Assembly: GCA_025149285.1 (NCBI GenBank)
Contig: CP102274.1
Location: forward strand, 5,730,001 to 5,794,000
DNA: 64,000 bases
From: Hungatella hathewayi
GTDB taxonomy: Bacteria; Bacillota; Clostridia; Lachnospirales; Lachnospiraceae
Direction of reading: 5' to 3'
Part shown: positions 53,531-62,792 of the stretch, piece by piece
Layout of the letters: each line of letters opens with the position of its first letter
Numbering within the stretch: the stretch's first letter is position 1
Notes under the pieces: generated by a model
What the model was told of the DNA's origin: nothing
What the model saw: the letters and a program-made list of their open reading frames with translations, nothing else
Database searches by the model: none
Position numbers and translations under genes: made by a program

Positions 53531-54742
53531 ATGAACAGGAACGCAGTTGGTATTGATGTATCCAAAGGCAAAAGCATGGCCGCTATTCTTCGCCCTTATG
53601 GGGAAATTGTTTCCTCGCCCTTTGAAATCAAGCATACATCTGGTAACATCCAATCTCTGATTCAACAGATCAAATCCATCGAAGGGGAATCCCGCATCGT
53701 TATGGAGCACACCGGCCACTATTACGAGCCTCTGGCCCGTGAACTCTCTCTGGCAGGTCTTTTTGTGACTGCCATAAATCCTAAACTCATTAAGGATTTC
53801 GGAGACAATTCTCTCCGTAAAGTGAAATCAGATAAAGCTGATGCTGTAAAAATAGCCCGTTACACTCTTGACAGTTGGACGGAATTGAAACAATATAGTC
53901 TTATGGACGAAATACGCAATCAATTAAAGACTATGAACCGTCAGTTTGGGTTCTATATGAAACACAAAACAGCTATGAAGAATAACCTCATCGGTATCCT
54001 TGATCAGACTTACCCGGGGGTTAATACTTACTTTGACAGCCCCGCCCGTGAGGACGGCAGCCAGAAGTGGGTTGATTTTGCCGCTGCATACTGGCATGTG
54101 GACTGTGTTCGTAAAATGTCATTAAACGCATTTGTTGACCATTATCAGAAATGGTGCAAACGTAAGAAGTACAACTTCAGCAGAGATAAAGCTGAAGAAA
54201 TCTATGGAGCTGCCAGGGAGCTTGTTCCTGTACTTCCAAAAGATGATTTAACCAAGCTGATCGTGAAGCAGGCCATAGAACAATTAAACACTGCTTCCAA
54301 GACCGTGGAAGAACTCCGTACCCTAATGAATGAAACAGCCGCCAAGCTGCCTGAATATCCCGTCGTTATGGGAATGAAAGGTGTCGGTCCGTCTCTTGGC
54401 CCCCAGCTTATGGCTGAAATCGGAGATGTCACACGTTTCTCCCATAAAGGGGCTATCACTGCATTTGCTGGTGTAGACCCAGGTGTCAATGAATCAGGAA
54501 CCTATGAACAAAAAAGTGTTCCAACTTCCAAACGTGGCTCATCTTCCCTTAGAAAAACCTTATTCCAGGTCATGGACTGTCTCATCAAAACAAAACCGCA
54601 GGATGACCCTGTATATGCGTTTATTGATAAGAAACGTGCCCAGGGAAAGCCTTACTATGTCTACATGACCGCAGGCGCCAATAAGTTTCTGCGAATCTAT
54701 TACGGAAGAGTAAAAGAATATCTTATGTCTCTTCCAGAATAA
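53531..54742 (+). CDS. IS110-family transposase / recombinase
   Basis: 403 residues. N-terminal RuvC-like DEDD domain: GIDVSKGKSMAAI (Asp, about 8), VMEHTGHYYEPLA (Glu, about 60), SDKADAVKIARY (Asp pair, about 99-102). The C-terminal Tnp20 part is KGVGPSLGPQLMAEIGDVTRF, ITAFAGVDPGVNESG and TSKRGSSSLRK with the active-site Ser. Both domains look intact, so the element is probably active. A small hairpin (54761-54783) follows the stop codon. Confidence 0.93.
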   Translation: MNRNAVGIDVSKGKSMAAILRPYGEIVSSPFEIKHTSGNIQSLIQQIKSIEGESRIVMEHTGHYYEPLARELSLAGLFVTAINPKLIKDFGDNSLRKVKSDKADAVKIARYTLDSWTELKQYSLMDEIRNQLKTMNRQFGFYMKHKTAMKNNLIGILDQTYPGVNTYFDSPAREDGSQKWVDFAAAYWHVDCVRKMSLNAFVDHYQKWCKRKKYNFSRDKAEEIYGAARELVPVLPKDDLTKLIVKQAIEQLNTASKTVEELRTLMNETAAKLPEYPVVMGMKGVGPSLGPQLMAEIGDVTRFSHKGAITAFAGVDPGVNESGTYEQKSVPTSKRGSSSLRKTLFQVMDCLIKTKPQDDPVYAFIDKKRAQGKPYYVYMTAGANKFLRIYYGRVKEYLMSLPE

Positions 54743-54760
54743 GGGATACCACATCCTTTC

Positions 54761-54783
54761 AGACCAGCGGATAACGGTGGTCT
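54761..54783 (+). terminator. Small hairpin after the IS110 recombinase
   Basis: AGACCA / TGGTCT with 11-nt loop followed by ATTTGTTG. It could end transcription of the recombinase or be part of the element end. Confidence 0.4.
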
Positions 54784-55005
54784 ATTTGTTGTACCTGAAA
54801 TTCAATCAACAATAAATTTTGAAAATTTTTCATTTTCCTATTGACTTTTTATTTGCAGGCTTAATCAGTTGACATCATTCTAGCATAAATTATTTGACTT
54901 TACCACTGCTGCGTACGGAGAAGAAGTCATCTAATATCAGGTAGCAAATCTACCGCCCCTGTGGTAAAATCGCAGTGTAACCATTTTTATCAACGGCAGA
55001 AGCCA
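54784..55005. other. AT-rich stretch between the IS and the GNAT leader
   Basis: No gene seen. It contains the probable right end of the IS and weak promoter-like hexamers (TTGACA near 54870, TAAAAT near 54963), none with good spacing. Confidence 0.4.
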
Positions 55006-55042
55006 TAATGAAAATAAGCGATCCGTATATCCCTTAATTTTC
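55006..55042 (+). promoter_or_regulatory. Hairpin upstream of a possible leader peptide
   Basis: ATGAAAAT-AAG ... CTTAATTTTCAT, an 11-bp stem with one bulge and about 14-nt loop. It precedes a short ORF with a ribosome site. Could be part of an attenuation leader. Confidence 0.4.
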
Positions 55043-55065
55043 ATCCCTGAAAGGAGTTGACGCGC

Positions 55066-55125
55066 ATGAAAAGTACAGCATATCTCTCATTAAACAGTGT
55101 CAGGAGGGGACACGGAAAGTCATAA
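55066..55125 (+). CDS. Possible 19-residue leader peptide upstream of GNAT gene
   Basis: A short ORF, MKSTAYLSLNSVRRGHGKS, with AAAGGAG about 10 nt before the ATG. It ends 57 nt before the GNAT start codon. Between them lies a GCGGGAAT...ATCCCTCCGC pairing. The layout is like drug-induced attenuation leaders that precede some resistance genes, but no such control is shown here and the peptide is unfamiliar to me. Confidence 0.35.
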   Translation: MKSTAYLSLNSVRRGHGKS

Positions 55126-55182
55126 GCCCCGGCTTACAGCACGCGGGAATAAAAATCCCTCCGCAAACTATGGAGGAAAAAC

Positions 55183-56148
55183 ATGGAAATTATTGATTTT
55201 AAACGGGAATATATAGAAGAAGCCTCTCTTCTGGCTATGGCTAATTATAACGAAGAGAGAACGAAAGTAACATGCTTACCTGAAGTCAGCCGGATCCCCG
55301 GTCTTCAGTCATTTGCTGACAATGGGCTGGGAGTAGCTGCATTCGAGAACCGGAAAATGACGGGGTTTCTCTGCTGCTGTTCCCCCTTTGAGCACGCCTT
55401 CCATACGGAGGCAGTCGGAACCTTCTCACCGGTTCATGCACATGGCGCCGTCAAAGAGAACCGGGCCTTCCTTTACAGGCGAATGTATCAGAAAGCCGCC
55501 GAAAAATGGGTGGAACATAAGATTGTGTCGCACGCGGTCAGCCTTTACGCACACGACCGCGAGGGGCTTGAGGCATTTTTCACCTGCGGTTTTGGTTTAC
55601 GATGCGTCGATGCAATCCGGCCGATGGAGCCGTTGTCCTTTACCGCCCCGCTCCCCCTCACGCTTTCCAGCGGAATTCGTTACGAGGAGCTTGGAAAAGA
55701 GCATCAGTACAAAATACGGGACTTACGCCGTATGCTGATCGAACATATGGGAAAAAGCCCCTGCTTCATGTATCAATCGCCGGAAGAGATTGATCAGTCT
55801 CTTATACGGGCCGAAAGCGGAGATTCACGCATATTTGCAGTTTTATCCGGAGGCTCCGCCATCGCCTGCCTGGAACTCTCAGCTTCCGCGGAAACCTTCG
55901 TGTCGGAAACCGGCGGCATCCGCAATATATGCGGCGCTTACTGCCTGCCGCAGCACCGCGGAAAAGGTGTTTACCAGGGGCTCTTAAATCACGTGATTGA
56001 AACCTTGAAAGCGGAAGGCTGGACCCGTCTGGGCGTCGATTATGAAAGTATCAATCCCACCGCGGCACACTTCTGGCCCAAATACTTTGAACCGTATACC
56101 AGCGGCGTAGTCAGACGAATCGATGAATGTGCGGTCAGAAACAATTGA
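55183..56148 (+). CDS. GNAT-family N-acetyltransferase
   Basis: 321 residues, with two GNAT-like halves. The C-terminal half has the acetyl-CoA motif ICGAYCLPQHRGKGVYQGLLNHVIETLKAEG (R/Q-x-x-G-x-G/A type loop) and then GVDYESINPTAAHFWPKYFEPY. The N-terminal half (VAAFENRKMTGFLCC ...) resembles a degenerate GNAT repeat. AGGA precedes the ATG. The acceptor (amine, peptide or antibiotic) is unknown. It stands alone between the IS and a convergent Hsp70 gene. Confidence 0.87.
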   Translation: MEIIDFKREYIEEASLLAMANYNEERTKVTCLPEVSRIPGLQSFADNGLGVAAFENRKMTGFLCCCSPFEHAFHTEAVGTFSPVHAHGAVKENRAFLYRRMYQKAAEKWVEHKIVSHAVSLYAHDREGLEAFFTCGFGLRCVDAIRPMEPLSFTAPLPLTLSSGIRYEELGKEHQYKIRDLRRMLIEHMGKSPCFMYQSPEEIDQSLIRAESGDSRIFAVLSGGSAIACLELSASAETFVSETGGIRNICGAYCLPQHRGKGVYQGLLNHVIETLKAEGWTRLGVDYESINPTAAHFWPKYFEPYTSGVVRRIDECAVRNN

Positions 56149-56166
56149 CAGCTTAACCTGAAAAAC

Positions 56167-56204
56167 ACCGGGGGAATGCAGCAAAACGGCTGCATTCCCC
56201 CGGT
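56167..56204. terminator. Bidirectional terminator between GNAT and HscC
   Basis: 16-bp perfect stem (ACCGGGGGAATGCAGC and complement) with a 6-nt loop, between two convergent genes. The + side continues CTCTACAG with a poor T-run; the minus side ends in GTTTTTC. Confidence 0.75.
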
Positions 56205-56206
56205 CT

Positions 56207-57898
56207 CTACAGTTCCTCAATCTCCTCCAGAAACTTTTTAAACTCTTCCTTCGCCTCCTCAATCAGTCCCGTATCATACGTAGACAGCGCCTTCTCATAC
56301 TTATGAAGCGCCGCCTCCACATGAAGCCGCTTCTCGCCAATACTCTCCTCGTAGATCCGCTCACCGCGCAGAAGCAGATACTTGTTTTCCTCCCGGTCTC
56401 TCGGATGGATCTTTAAGTAAGACAGCGTCTCGAACCGTTCCCGGATCTCCTCATCCGTCATATCCACATTGCTTCCCTTAAAGACTTCTTTCACCTGTTT
56501 CTGACTGGAGACCACCTTTACCTCCACCTCCAGAATCGAGTTAATATCGTATGTATACGTCACATCGACAGCCTCTTCACCGGCCCGCCCAGCCGGAACA
56601 TCGATCATCAGCTCTCCCAGCGATAGATTATTTGCTGCAAAGCGGCTCTCTCCCTGAAGCACGTTCACGCGTATCTTTGTCTGATTGTCACTGGCCGTAT
56701 AGAGCCGTTCCGTACGGCTGGCGGGAATTACCGTATTCCGGTCGATAATGGGGCAGAACACACCGTTCTCAAACACACCCTTCTCCCATTCCCTCACCAC
56801 CTCGGTTCCCAGCGTAAACGGGCACACATCCGTCAGAATCACCTCTCTGATGGATTCCTTCCGCTCCTTCATGGCGCCCTGGACCGCCGCACCTAAGGCT
56901 ACGGCCTCATCCGGATTCACATTGGTATCCGGAAGCATTTTAAACAGCCTGCTGACAAAACGGCGGATGACGGGGCTCTTCGTCGCGCCGCCCACCAGCA
57001 CCACCTTATCGATATCGGAAAGCCGGATATGGGCGTCTGATAAGCTCCGCTTTACCGGCTTTCGTATCCGCTCCAGGAGGTCCTCACACGCCTCCTCATA
57101 CCGGGAGAGCTCCACATTAAATTCCACGATCTCTTCCCCGATCCTGCAGCGCATCCCAGAGCTTCTGGACTCCGTAAATCCCATCTTGCACAGCTCCGCC
57201 TGCTTATGAATATGGCGGACCGTCTTCTCGTCAAGGGACAGACGGTCCAGCTCCCGGTGTTTCTCAAAGAACATATCCTCCAAAACAGCGGTAAAGTCCT
57301 CCCCTCCCAGGTAATTATCTCCCGCCACGGCACGCACCTCTAAAATGGTGTCGTAGAGCTCCAGGATGGACACATCAAACGTTCCGCCGCCTAAATCGAA
57401 CACCAGAAATCTGGCGTGCTCCCGGTTCTGGTACAGTCCGTAGGCGATAGCCGCCGCCGTGGGCTCGCTGATGATCCGCTCCACTTTAAGTCCCGCCAGC
57501 TCTCCGGCCCGCTTGGTCGCACGCCTTCTGGCATCGTTAAAATACGCCGGCACGCTGATGACCGCCTCCGTCACCGGTTCCCCGAGATAGTATTCCGCGT
57601 CCTCCTTCAGCGCCCGAAGCACGAAGGAGGAGAGCTCCTCCGCCAGAAAGCTCTTATGGCCCAGCTGAAACTTCTTCCCGCTTCCCATATCGCGTTTAAA
57701 AACACTGGCCGTACTCTCCGGATGGAGCAGTCCGCGTTCCACCGCGGAATCCCCCACGTGGATCTGTCCTTCCCCCTCGATACTGACCACGGAAGGCGTC
57801 AAACGCCTGCCGAGTCTGTTCGGGATAATCTTTGGACCTTCCTCTGTATAATAAGCCGCCAGGCTGTTGGTCGTTCCCAAATCAATACCTATGATCAT
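56207..57898 (-). CDS. hscC: HscC-type Hsp70 chaperone
   Basis: 563 residues, the length of E. coli HscC rather than DnaK (about 610-640). ATPase motifs: IGIDLGTTNSLAAYY (about 3-17), AVISVPAYFNDARRRATKRAGELAGL, VFDLGGGTFDVSILE, and DKVVLVGGATKSPVIRRF. The tail VDMTDEEIRERFETLSYLKIHPRD matches the HscC-type end, and the DnaK acidic EEVD-like C-terminus is absent. Its start overlaps the large J-like/TPR gene by 4 bp, so the two are a coupled chaperone pair. HscC proteins act with J-proteins rather than with GrpE-dependent DnaJ. Confidence 0.88.
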   Translation of the reverse strand: MIIGIDLGTTNSLAAYYTEEGPKIIPNRLGRRLTPSVVSIEGEGQIHVGDSAVERGLLHPESTASVFKRDMGSGKKFQLGHKSFLAEELSSFVLRALKEDAEYYLGEPVTEAVISVPAYFNDARRRATKRAGELAGLKVERIISEPTAAAIAYGLYQNREHARFLVFDLGGGTFDVSILELYDTILEVRAVAGDNYLGGEDFTAVLEDMFFEKHRELDRLSLDEKTVRHIHKQAELCKMGFTESRSSGMRCRIGEEIVEFNVELSRYEEACEDLLERIRKPVKRSLSDAHIRLSDIDKVVLVGGATKSPVIRRFVSRLFKMLPDTNVNPDEAVALGAAVQGAMKERKESIREVILTDVCPFTLGTEVVREWEKGVFENGVFCPIIDRNTVIPASRTERLYTASDNQTKIRVNVLQGESRFAANNLSLGELMIDVPAGRAGEEAVDVTYTYDINSILEVEVKVVSSQKQVKEVFKGSNVDMTDEEIRERFETLSYLKIHPRDREENKYLLLRGERIYEESIGEKRLHVEAALHKYEKALSTYDTGLIEEAKEEFKKFLEEIEEL

Positions 57899-60800
57899 TT
57901 CTTTCTGTCCACCCTCTTCTGTAGATTATCAAGCGCACAACTGACCGCTATGGAATGGGGATTCAGCCGGTCTGCCTCCCGGTACATGACAAGTGCATTC
58001 TCCTGATCTCCCATTGACTCATAATACCAGCCCTGGAACAGGAATTTTTCGTAACACTTCCGGTAGCGGCAGCCCTTGCACCGGTGTCCCTGATCCATCT
58101 GCCCGAACAGCTCCAGGCCCTTCTCCCGTTCTCCCAGCGCCATATAAAGCCAGCCCATCACGCCTTCCCTGGCCGGTTTGTAGGGACCATAGGCCAAATA
58201 GTCCTCCTCCGTCCCTTCCTCGGACAGCTTAAAATGCTCCAGCGCCGCTTTCGCATGCTCTCTCGCAGGACCGTATTTCCCCATCCGGTAATACGCCCGC
58301 GCAAGATACCGCTCATAATCAAATAAATCGCCGTGATCCGTCGTTCTGCCAATCGCACGCTTCAGCCAGACCACCGCCTTCGGATAATTCTGCATCTGAT
58401 CCATATAAGCCTCGCCTAAATCAGACTGCCGCTCCGCCTTCTTATCTGCCGCTGCGTTTTCAATCCCTGTCTTATAGAACCGCAGAGCCTTTTTTTCGTT
58501 CCCCTGGTAAAACCACAGATCCCCCATGCGGCTGTAATAATCGTCCATCTTCGTCGTATGGCCGTACGCCTCCTCCGCCTTTTCGTACTCCCCGAGATAG
58601 GCGTAAAGCTGACCGATTTCCTTCCAGAATGACATATACTCCGGAAACAGCTTCAAATCCTTCTCATAGCACTCAATCGCTTTCCGGTAATCGCCCAGCG
58701 CCTCATAGCAGTCAGCCATATTGCTGTACGGAAGCAGGCTCTTACTGTCCTCCATGTATTCCACGGCCTTCTCAAAGTACTTTACGGCCTCCTCAAAACG
58801 GCCCAGATACTTATAACAGCAGCCCAGGTTATTATACGCGGCCCAGTCCTCCGGGACATACGTAAGCGCTTTCTCAAAATCGCGTATGGCCTCGTCCAGT
58901 TCCATGGCATTCATGTAGATCAGTCCGCGGTGCACCAGATAGTAGCAGTTCTCCGTAACTGCGATCTGACGGCTGATATAGGCAATGGCTGTATCAAAAT
59001 CGGCCCGCCTGTACTGATTCTCATACTTCTCCCGGTAATAATCCGCCAGCTTCTCGCAGGCGTCCCGGTACCCCTCCTGAAGCTCCAGAGCCTTTTCAAA
59101 GTTTTCCGCTGCCTGTACCTTCATCTTCTTTCCCTCATAACACAGGCCGCGGTTGAAGAAGAGAGAAGGAGAATCGTGATAGACCTCCGCGGCGCTGGCG
59201 TATTCCGTCAGTGCCTCATTGTACTTCTTCATATCCAGATAGATATTTCCCCGCACCAGACGGTACTGCATCCGGTCCTTATTGTTCCGGATTGCCTCTG
59301 CCAGGTGGGAAAGCGCCTCTTTAAACTCCTCATTGTCCCAGTGAAGGAGAGCCGTCTCAAACTCCACCTCGGAAACATCCTCTATGTCCGTTTCCCCCTC
59401 GATCTCCTTCATCAGTTCCCCGCACAGCTTTAAGGGAAGCTCCCGGTCCTCTTTCGTTCTGGCCAGGTTGCGCAGAACCTTCACCTCATACAGCTTTAAG
59501 CAGCTGGAAAACTCTGCACCGTTCTCCCTGGCCCGGTCGATGACCTCCTTGGCGTCTTCAAACTGATTGTGGTAAAAAAAGACCTGCGCCGCCAGAAGAT
59601 ACGGCTTATAATAGCCGGCGAAAATGCCTACCGCCCGGTGGTAATCATCCACCACCTGCTGCCCCTTTCTCAGCTCATAACACGCCTCCTGCCTGAGGAG
59701 ATAGGCCGGATAGTAATTTTCGTCCTCTGCTGTCATCTGATCACAGACATCTACCGCCCGTTCATACTGTTTTGATTCGCAGAGAATGTGGGCAAGGTAC
59801 TGGAGATATCCCATCCGCTCCTGCTGCCCGTCCGCCTCTTTGGCTGCCCGCTCCACGTAACCGGCCGCGGCCTCTGATTCCCCCTGCTGAAAACAGCAGC
59901 CGCCCAGAATATAGAGGGCCCTGCCCTTTCTCGATCTCCGCCTCCGGTTTTCCTGCGTGCCGTCGTCCACGGTCTCGGTAATCATACGGAGCCATTTTTC
60001 CAAATAAGGACGTGCCTCCTCATAGCGTTCCGCCTGAAATAGAACCCGTCCAAACAGATTGGTATAGCTGTATTCCTGCTCTTTTTCCGGCGTATAGCTC
60101 TCCAGATACCGGATCGTCTCATCCAGCCGCTCGTTCTGGAACAGGCACCATGCCAGCTCAATGGCCCCCTCTTCTGCCGGAACATCCTTTCCCTCCTCGT
60201 GGTACTCCGGATTTTCACGAAGCTTGGCGATCAGCGCCTCATTCGCCGCTTTCAGCCGGCCCAGAATATCTTCATCCCGCCCGTCCAGCTCCAGAATCTC
60301 CATCATCCATTCCCGCGCCTGCCAGAATCTTCCCTTTTCCATCAGGCATGAGACGGCGCCGGATTTTGCCTGATAATAATCCGGATAGCTTTTCAGCACC
60401 CGGATCCAGATGGTATAAGCCTCATCCTTTTTCTCCTCCATATAACGGACACGGCCGATATACGACCAGATATAAGGATCGTCTCTCATGGAATCGCCGC
60501 ATGTTTCCTCCAGCGCATCGGCGAGACGTGATGCACGGTCCACATCATGCTCCGCGAGCAGAAGGCGCAGACGCTCCACCTCCTCATAGGGATGCCAGAC
60601 GCCGAATGCTGCCAGGTCGTCCAGCTCCTGCCTGCAGCCCTCGAATTCATTTCTGTCCACCTTCTTCTTCACCGAAAAATAGCCGTCCAGATAGCCGTCC
60701 ACATTCTCTTCCCCCGCGCCCCTGCGCCGGAAATACTCGAACCGGATAAATCCCTCGTGTTCCACGTAATATTCCACATAATTCAAAAAATTCTTAGGAA

Positions 60801-61266
60801 ATTTCTCCTCCAGAATCCCGATATCCTCCACAATCTGAAAGCTTTTATCCAGCAGCTGCCATATCTTCTGCGGCAGATAGACATGGTTCATCAGATAGAC
60901 CAGAAGCCGCTCCCTAGCCTCCAGAGACGTATCCAGGCCGTCACAGACCGGATCCTCCAGAAACTGCCGCCACTTTCTTTCATCGGTGCGGCCGTACACA
61001 TCACGGTAGCATGCGTCAACCCGGTCGATCCACTCGTCGAGCTCTGTCTTTTCCTCCGACACGTCTCCTGCTCCGGATTCCCCTTCCTCCTCCGGCGCCG
61101 CCGCAAACGCCGCCGCAGTCTCATACGCCGTCCGAAGCCGCTTAAAGCCCTCCGGATCATCCTCCGGATTCGTCTCCTTTAAAAGGCGCATGTAAGCCAT
61201 TTTCACGGCGCGTTCATCCTTCGTCTCTTCGATGCCCAGAATATGAAAACTCATCTCTTTTTCCAT
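57895..61266 (-). CDS. J-like domain plus TPR-repeat protein, partner of HscC
   Basis: 1,123 residues. The first ~55 residues resemble a J-domain: SFHILGIEETKDERAVKMAYMRLLKETNPEDDPEGFKRLRTAYE has helices II and III, but the HPD motif that stimulates Hsp70 is not present; the site reads ETNPED. The remaining ~1,000 residues are TPR-like repeats, e.g. AYNNLGCCYKYLGRFEEAVKYFEKAVEY and AIECYEKDLKLFPEYMSFWKEIGQLYAYLGEYEKAEEAY. Cytoplasmic, no membrane segment. Coupled to hscC downstream and 13 bp after OGG, so it probably recruits clients or HscC to complexes. Role unknown. Confidence 0.8.
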   Translation of the reverse strand: MEKEMSFHILGIEETKDERAVKMAYMRLLKETNPEDDPEGFKRLRTAYETAAAFAAAPEEEGESGAGDVSEEKTELDEWIDRVDACYRDVYGRTDERKWRQFLEDPVCDGLDTSLEARERLLVYLMNHVYLPQKIWQLLDKSFQIVEDIGILEEKFPKNFLNYVEYYVEHEGFIRFEYFRRRGAGEENVDGYLDGYFSVKKKVDRNEFEGCRQELDDLAAFGVWHPYEEVERLRLLLAEHDVDRASRLADALEETCGDSMRDDPYIWSYIGRVRYMEEKKDEAYTIWIRVLKSYPDYYQAKSGAVSCLMEKGRFWQAREWMMEILELDGRDEDILGRLKAANEALIAKLRENPEYHEEGKDVPAEEGAIELAWCLFQNERLDETIRYLESYTPEKEQEYSYTNLFGRVLFQAERYEEARPYLEKWLRMITETVDDGTQENRRRRSRKGRALYILGGCCFQQGESEAAAGYVERAAKEADGQQERMGYLQYLAHILCESKQYERAVDVCDQMTAEDENYYPAYLLRQEACYELRKGQQVVDDYHRAVGIFAGYYKPYLLAAQVFFYHNQFEDAKEVIDRARENGAEFSSCLKLYEVKVLRNLARTKEDRELPLKLCGELMKEIEGETDIEDVSEVEFETALLHWDNEEFKEALSHLAEAIRNNKDRMQYRLVRGNIYLDMKKYNEALTEYASAAEVYHDSPSLFFNRGLCYEGKKMKVQAAENFEKALELQEGYRDACEKLADYYREKYENQYRRADFDTAIAYISRQIAVTENCYYLVHRGLIYMNAMELDEAIRDFEKALTYVPEDWAAYNNLGCCYKYLGRFEEAVKYFEKAVEYMEDSKSLLPYSNMADCYEALGDYRKAIECYEKDLKLFPEYMSFWKEIGQLYAYLGEYEKAEEAYGHTTKMDDYYSRMGDLWFYQGNEKKALRFYKTGIENAAADKKAERQSDLGEAYMDQMQNYPKAVVWLKRAIGRTTDHGDLFDYERYLARAYYRMGKYGPAREHAKAALEHFKLSEEGTEEDYLAYGPYKPAREGVMGWLYMALGEREKGLELFGQMDQGHRCKGCRYRKCYEKFLFQGWYYESMGDQENALVMYREADRLNPHSIAVSCALDNLQKRVDRKK

Positions 61267-61279
61267 AAGATCCCCTGCC

Positions 61280-62143
61280 TTACTTATCGTTCAGTTTATA
61301 GTAAAACATGTACTGCTGCAGAATCCCCGCGTACCCCCTGTACCGTTCGAGGGGAAAACCGCCCGGATAATAAGCATTCACGATCTGCTTTACATGAGTG
61401 TCCACCGGAAATGCTTCCACATGGTGAAGCCCGAATAAGCAGACGCAGTCGGCCACCTTCCTGCCGATTCCAAATTCCGCGGTAAGCATGCCGTGAGCCG
61501 TGTGGTAGTCGGCGGCGCGCAGATCATCGAGCCACGCCGCACCGTCCGGACCGCTGCATTTCAGCGCCATGGCCCATATGTACTTATCCCGGTACCCGAG
61601 TCCCAGGCCGCCGAGCCCCTCCGGGCCGCCTGCAGCCACTGCCCCGGCCTCCGGAAACGCGTTATACGTTCTCTCCACCGATTTCACGCCTTCGTTCGGG
61701 TCCAGGACCAGCCCGGTGCCCGTTTTCCTGGTTCCAAATTTCTCACACAGCGCATCTACGCTGTTTCGAATCCTGGAGATATTATTGTTCTGCGAAATCA
61801 GGAAGGTGACGATCATCTCCCACAGATCCTGACGGAGGATCCTCACGCCCCCGCCAAAGGCCATGGCCGCCTGCAGGTACTCATCCTCCGGGTCCACCGA
61901 ACGCTTCACCGCTTCATAGTCGGTATCCATATCAAAATAGGAACGCCAGATCCCTTCAAATTCAGCTTCCCCACAGGAAAACAGAAAGCGGCTTTTGTCC
62001 TGCATGATTTCCACATACTGTTCTCCCGCTGCAGCGGACCATATTCCGCCGCATTCCGTTTCCGCGGCGGGCCGCATGCGGAAGCACTGACCGGATTTCG
62101 CCAGCTGGCCCAAATCCATATTTTTTATCTCTGTCTCGTACAT
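61280..62143 (-). CDS. ogg: 8-oxoguanine DNA glycosylase (OGG family)
   Basis: 287 residues. N-terminal OGG_N-like region and C-terminal HhH-GPD: LISQNNNISRIRNSVDAL, then the helix-hairpin-helix GIGRKVADCVCLFGL with the catalytic Lys, and the conserved FPVDTHVKQIV Asp (about residue 260). These excise 8-oxoG opposite C in base-excision repair, with lyase activity. It has OGG1-type length rather than MutM. 35 bp after the HAD gene and 13 bp before the J-like/TPR gene, so probably in one transcript. Confidence 0.88.
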   Translation of the reverse strand: MYETEIKNMDLGQLAKSGQCFRMRPAAETECGGIWSAAAGEQYVEIMQDKSRFLFSCGEAEFEGIWRSYFDMDTDYEAVKRSVDPEDEYLQAAMAFGGGVRILRQDLWEMIVTFLISQNNNISRIRNSVDALCEKFGTRKTGTGLVLDPNEGVKSVERTYNAFPEAGAVAAGGPEGLGGLGLGYRDKYIWAMALKCSGPDGAAWLDDLRAADYHTAHGMLTAEFGIGRKVADCVCLFGLHHVEAFPVDTHVKQIVNAYYPGGFPLERYRGYAGILQQYMFYYKLNDK

Positions 62144-62177
62144 TCACGGTCTCCATTCTGCTGACGCGGCACGCACT

Positions 62178-62792
62178 CTAGTTCCTGTTCAAACGCTTTA
62201 GAGCCGCACGGAGCGCCGCCTCATCGCCATCGGCAAAGCAGTATCCATCCATGCCGCAGGCTCTGGCGCCCTCAATATTCACCATCACATCGTCGATGAA
62301 AAAGCACTCCTCCGGCTTTAACTGGAACCGGTCAAACAGGTGCTGGTACATCTCCTTCTGCGGCTTAATGCATTTCACCTCCGCCGAAAAGAGAATTCCG
62401 TCAAAACATTCGATGCCCGGAATTATCCGATAGCATTCCAGGAGCCGTACCGATGCGTTGGAACAGAGATAGATTCCATATCCCATCTCCTTTAATTCCC
62501 GGACCAGCTCTCCCATACTCTCCAGAGGCCACATATTGTACTCATGCCAGTGCGCCAGGCAGAGAGCGGCCATCTCCTTTGCATGATCCGTTTCCAGTCT
62601 GGCCTGCATCCGCTGTAAGGCCTCTTCCTCTGAAATCACACCCATGTCCAGCATCAGCCATTCCGGCGACACAAACACGCTGGTGCAGACCGCTTTTTTC
62701 TCCTCCTCATTGTCCATAAAATGGCTGCAGACTTTGTCCGCATCGTAGCCGACCAGCACTTTTCCCATGTCAAATACAATATTCTTTATCAT
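62178..62792 (-). CDS. HAD-superfamily hydrolase (subfamily IA, YihX-like)
   Basis: 204 residues. Motif I is IKNIVFDMGKVLVGYD, where the second Asp of the usual DxD is Gly-Lys-like as in many YihX-type members; motif II SNAS near 105; motif III CIKPQKEMYQHLF with the Lys; motif IV FFIDDVMVNIEGA with the DD pair. It is a phosphatase of a small sugar or nucleotide phosphate; YihX acts on glucose-1-phosphate, but the substrate here is not assigned. First gene of the HAD-OGG-TPR-HscC group. Confidence 0.83.
   Translation of the reverse strand: MIKNIVFDMGKVLVGYDADKVCSHFMDNEEEKKAVCTSVFVSPEWLMLDMGVISEEEALQRMQARLETDHAKEMAALCLAHWHEYNMWPLESMGELVRELKEMGYGIYLCSNASVRLLECYRIIPGIECFDGILFSAEVKCIKPQKEMYQHLFDRFQLKPEECFFIDDVMVNIEGARACGMDGYCFADGDEAALRAALKRLNRN

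Larger units (their letters stand above)
53341..54850 (+). mobile_element. IS110-family insertion sequence (edges approximate)
   Basis: An IS110/IS1111 recombinase gene flanked by non-coding DNA. Members lack usual inverted repeats, so I cannot fix the ends; the left edge is somewhere after the HD gene and the right within about 120 bp after 54742. A single intact copy is seen in this window. The upstream non-coding part may hold the guide (bridge) RNA. Confidence 0.65.

Noticed and set aside
53341..54850. Inverted terminal repeats of the IS element
   Set aside because: IS110 members normally lack them and I saw no convincing pair; the ends are therefore left approximate.
61243..61485. ORF opposite the OGG and TPR genes
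   Set aside because: Antisense to conserved catalytic motifs of OGG and without recognisable features.
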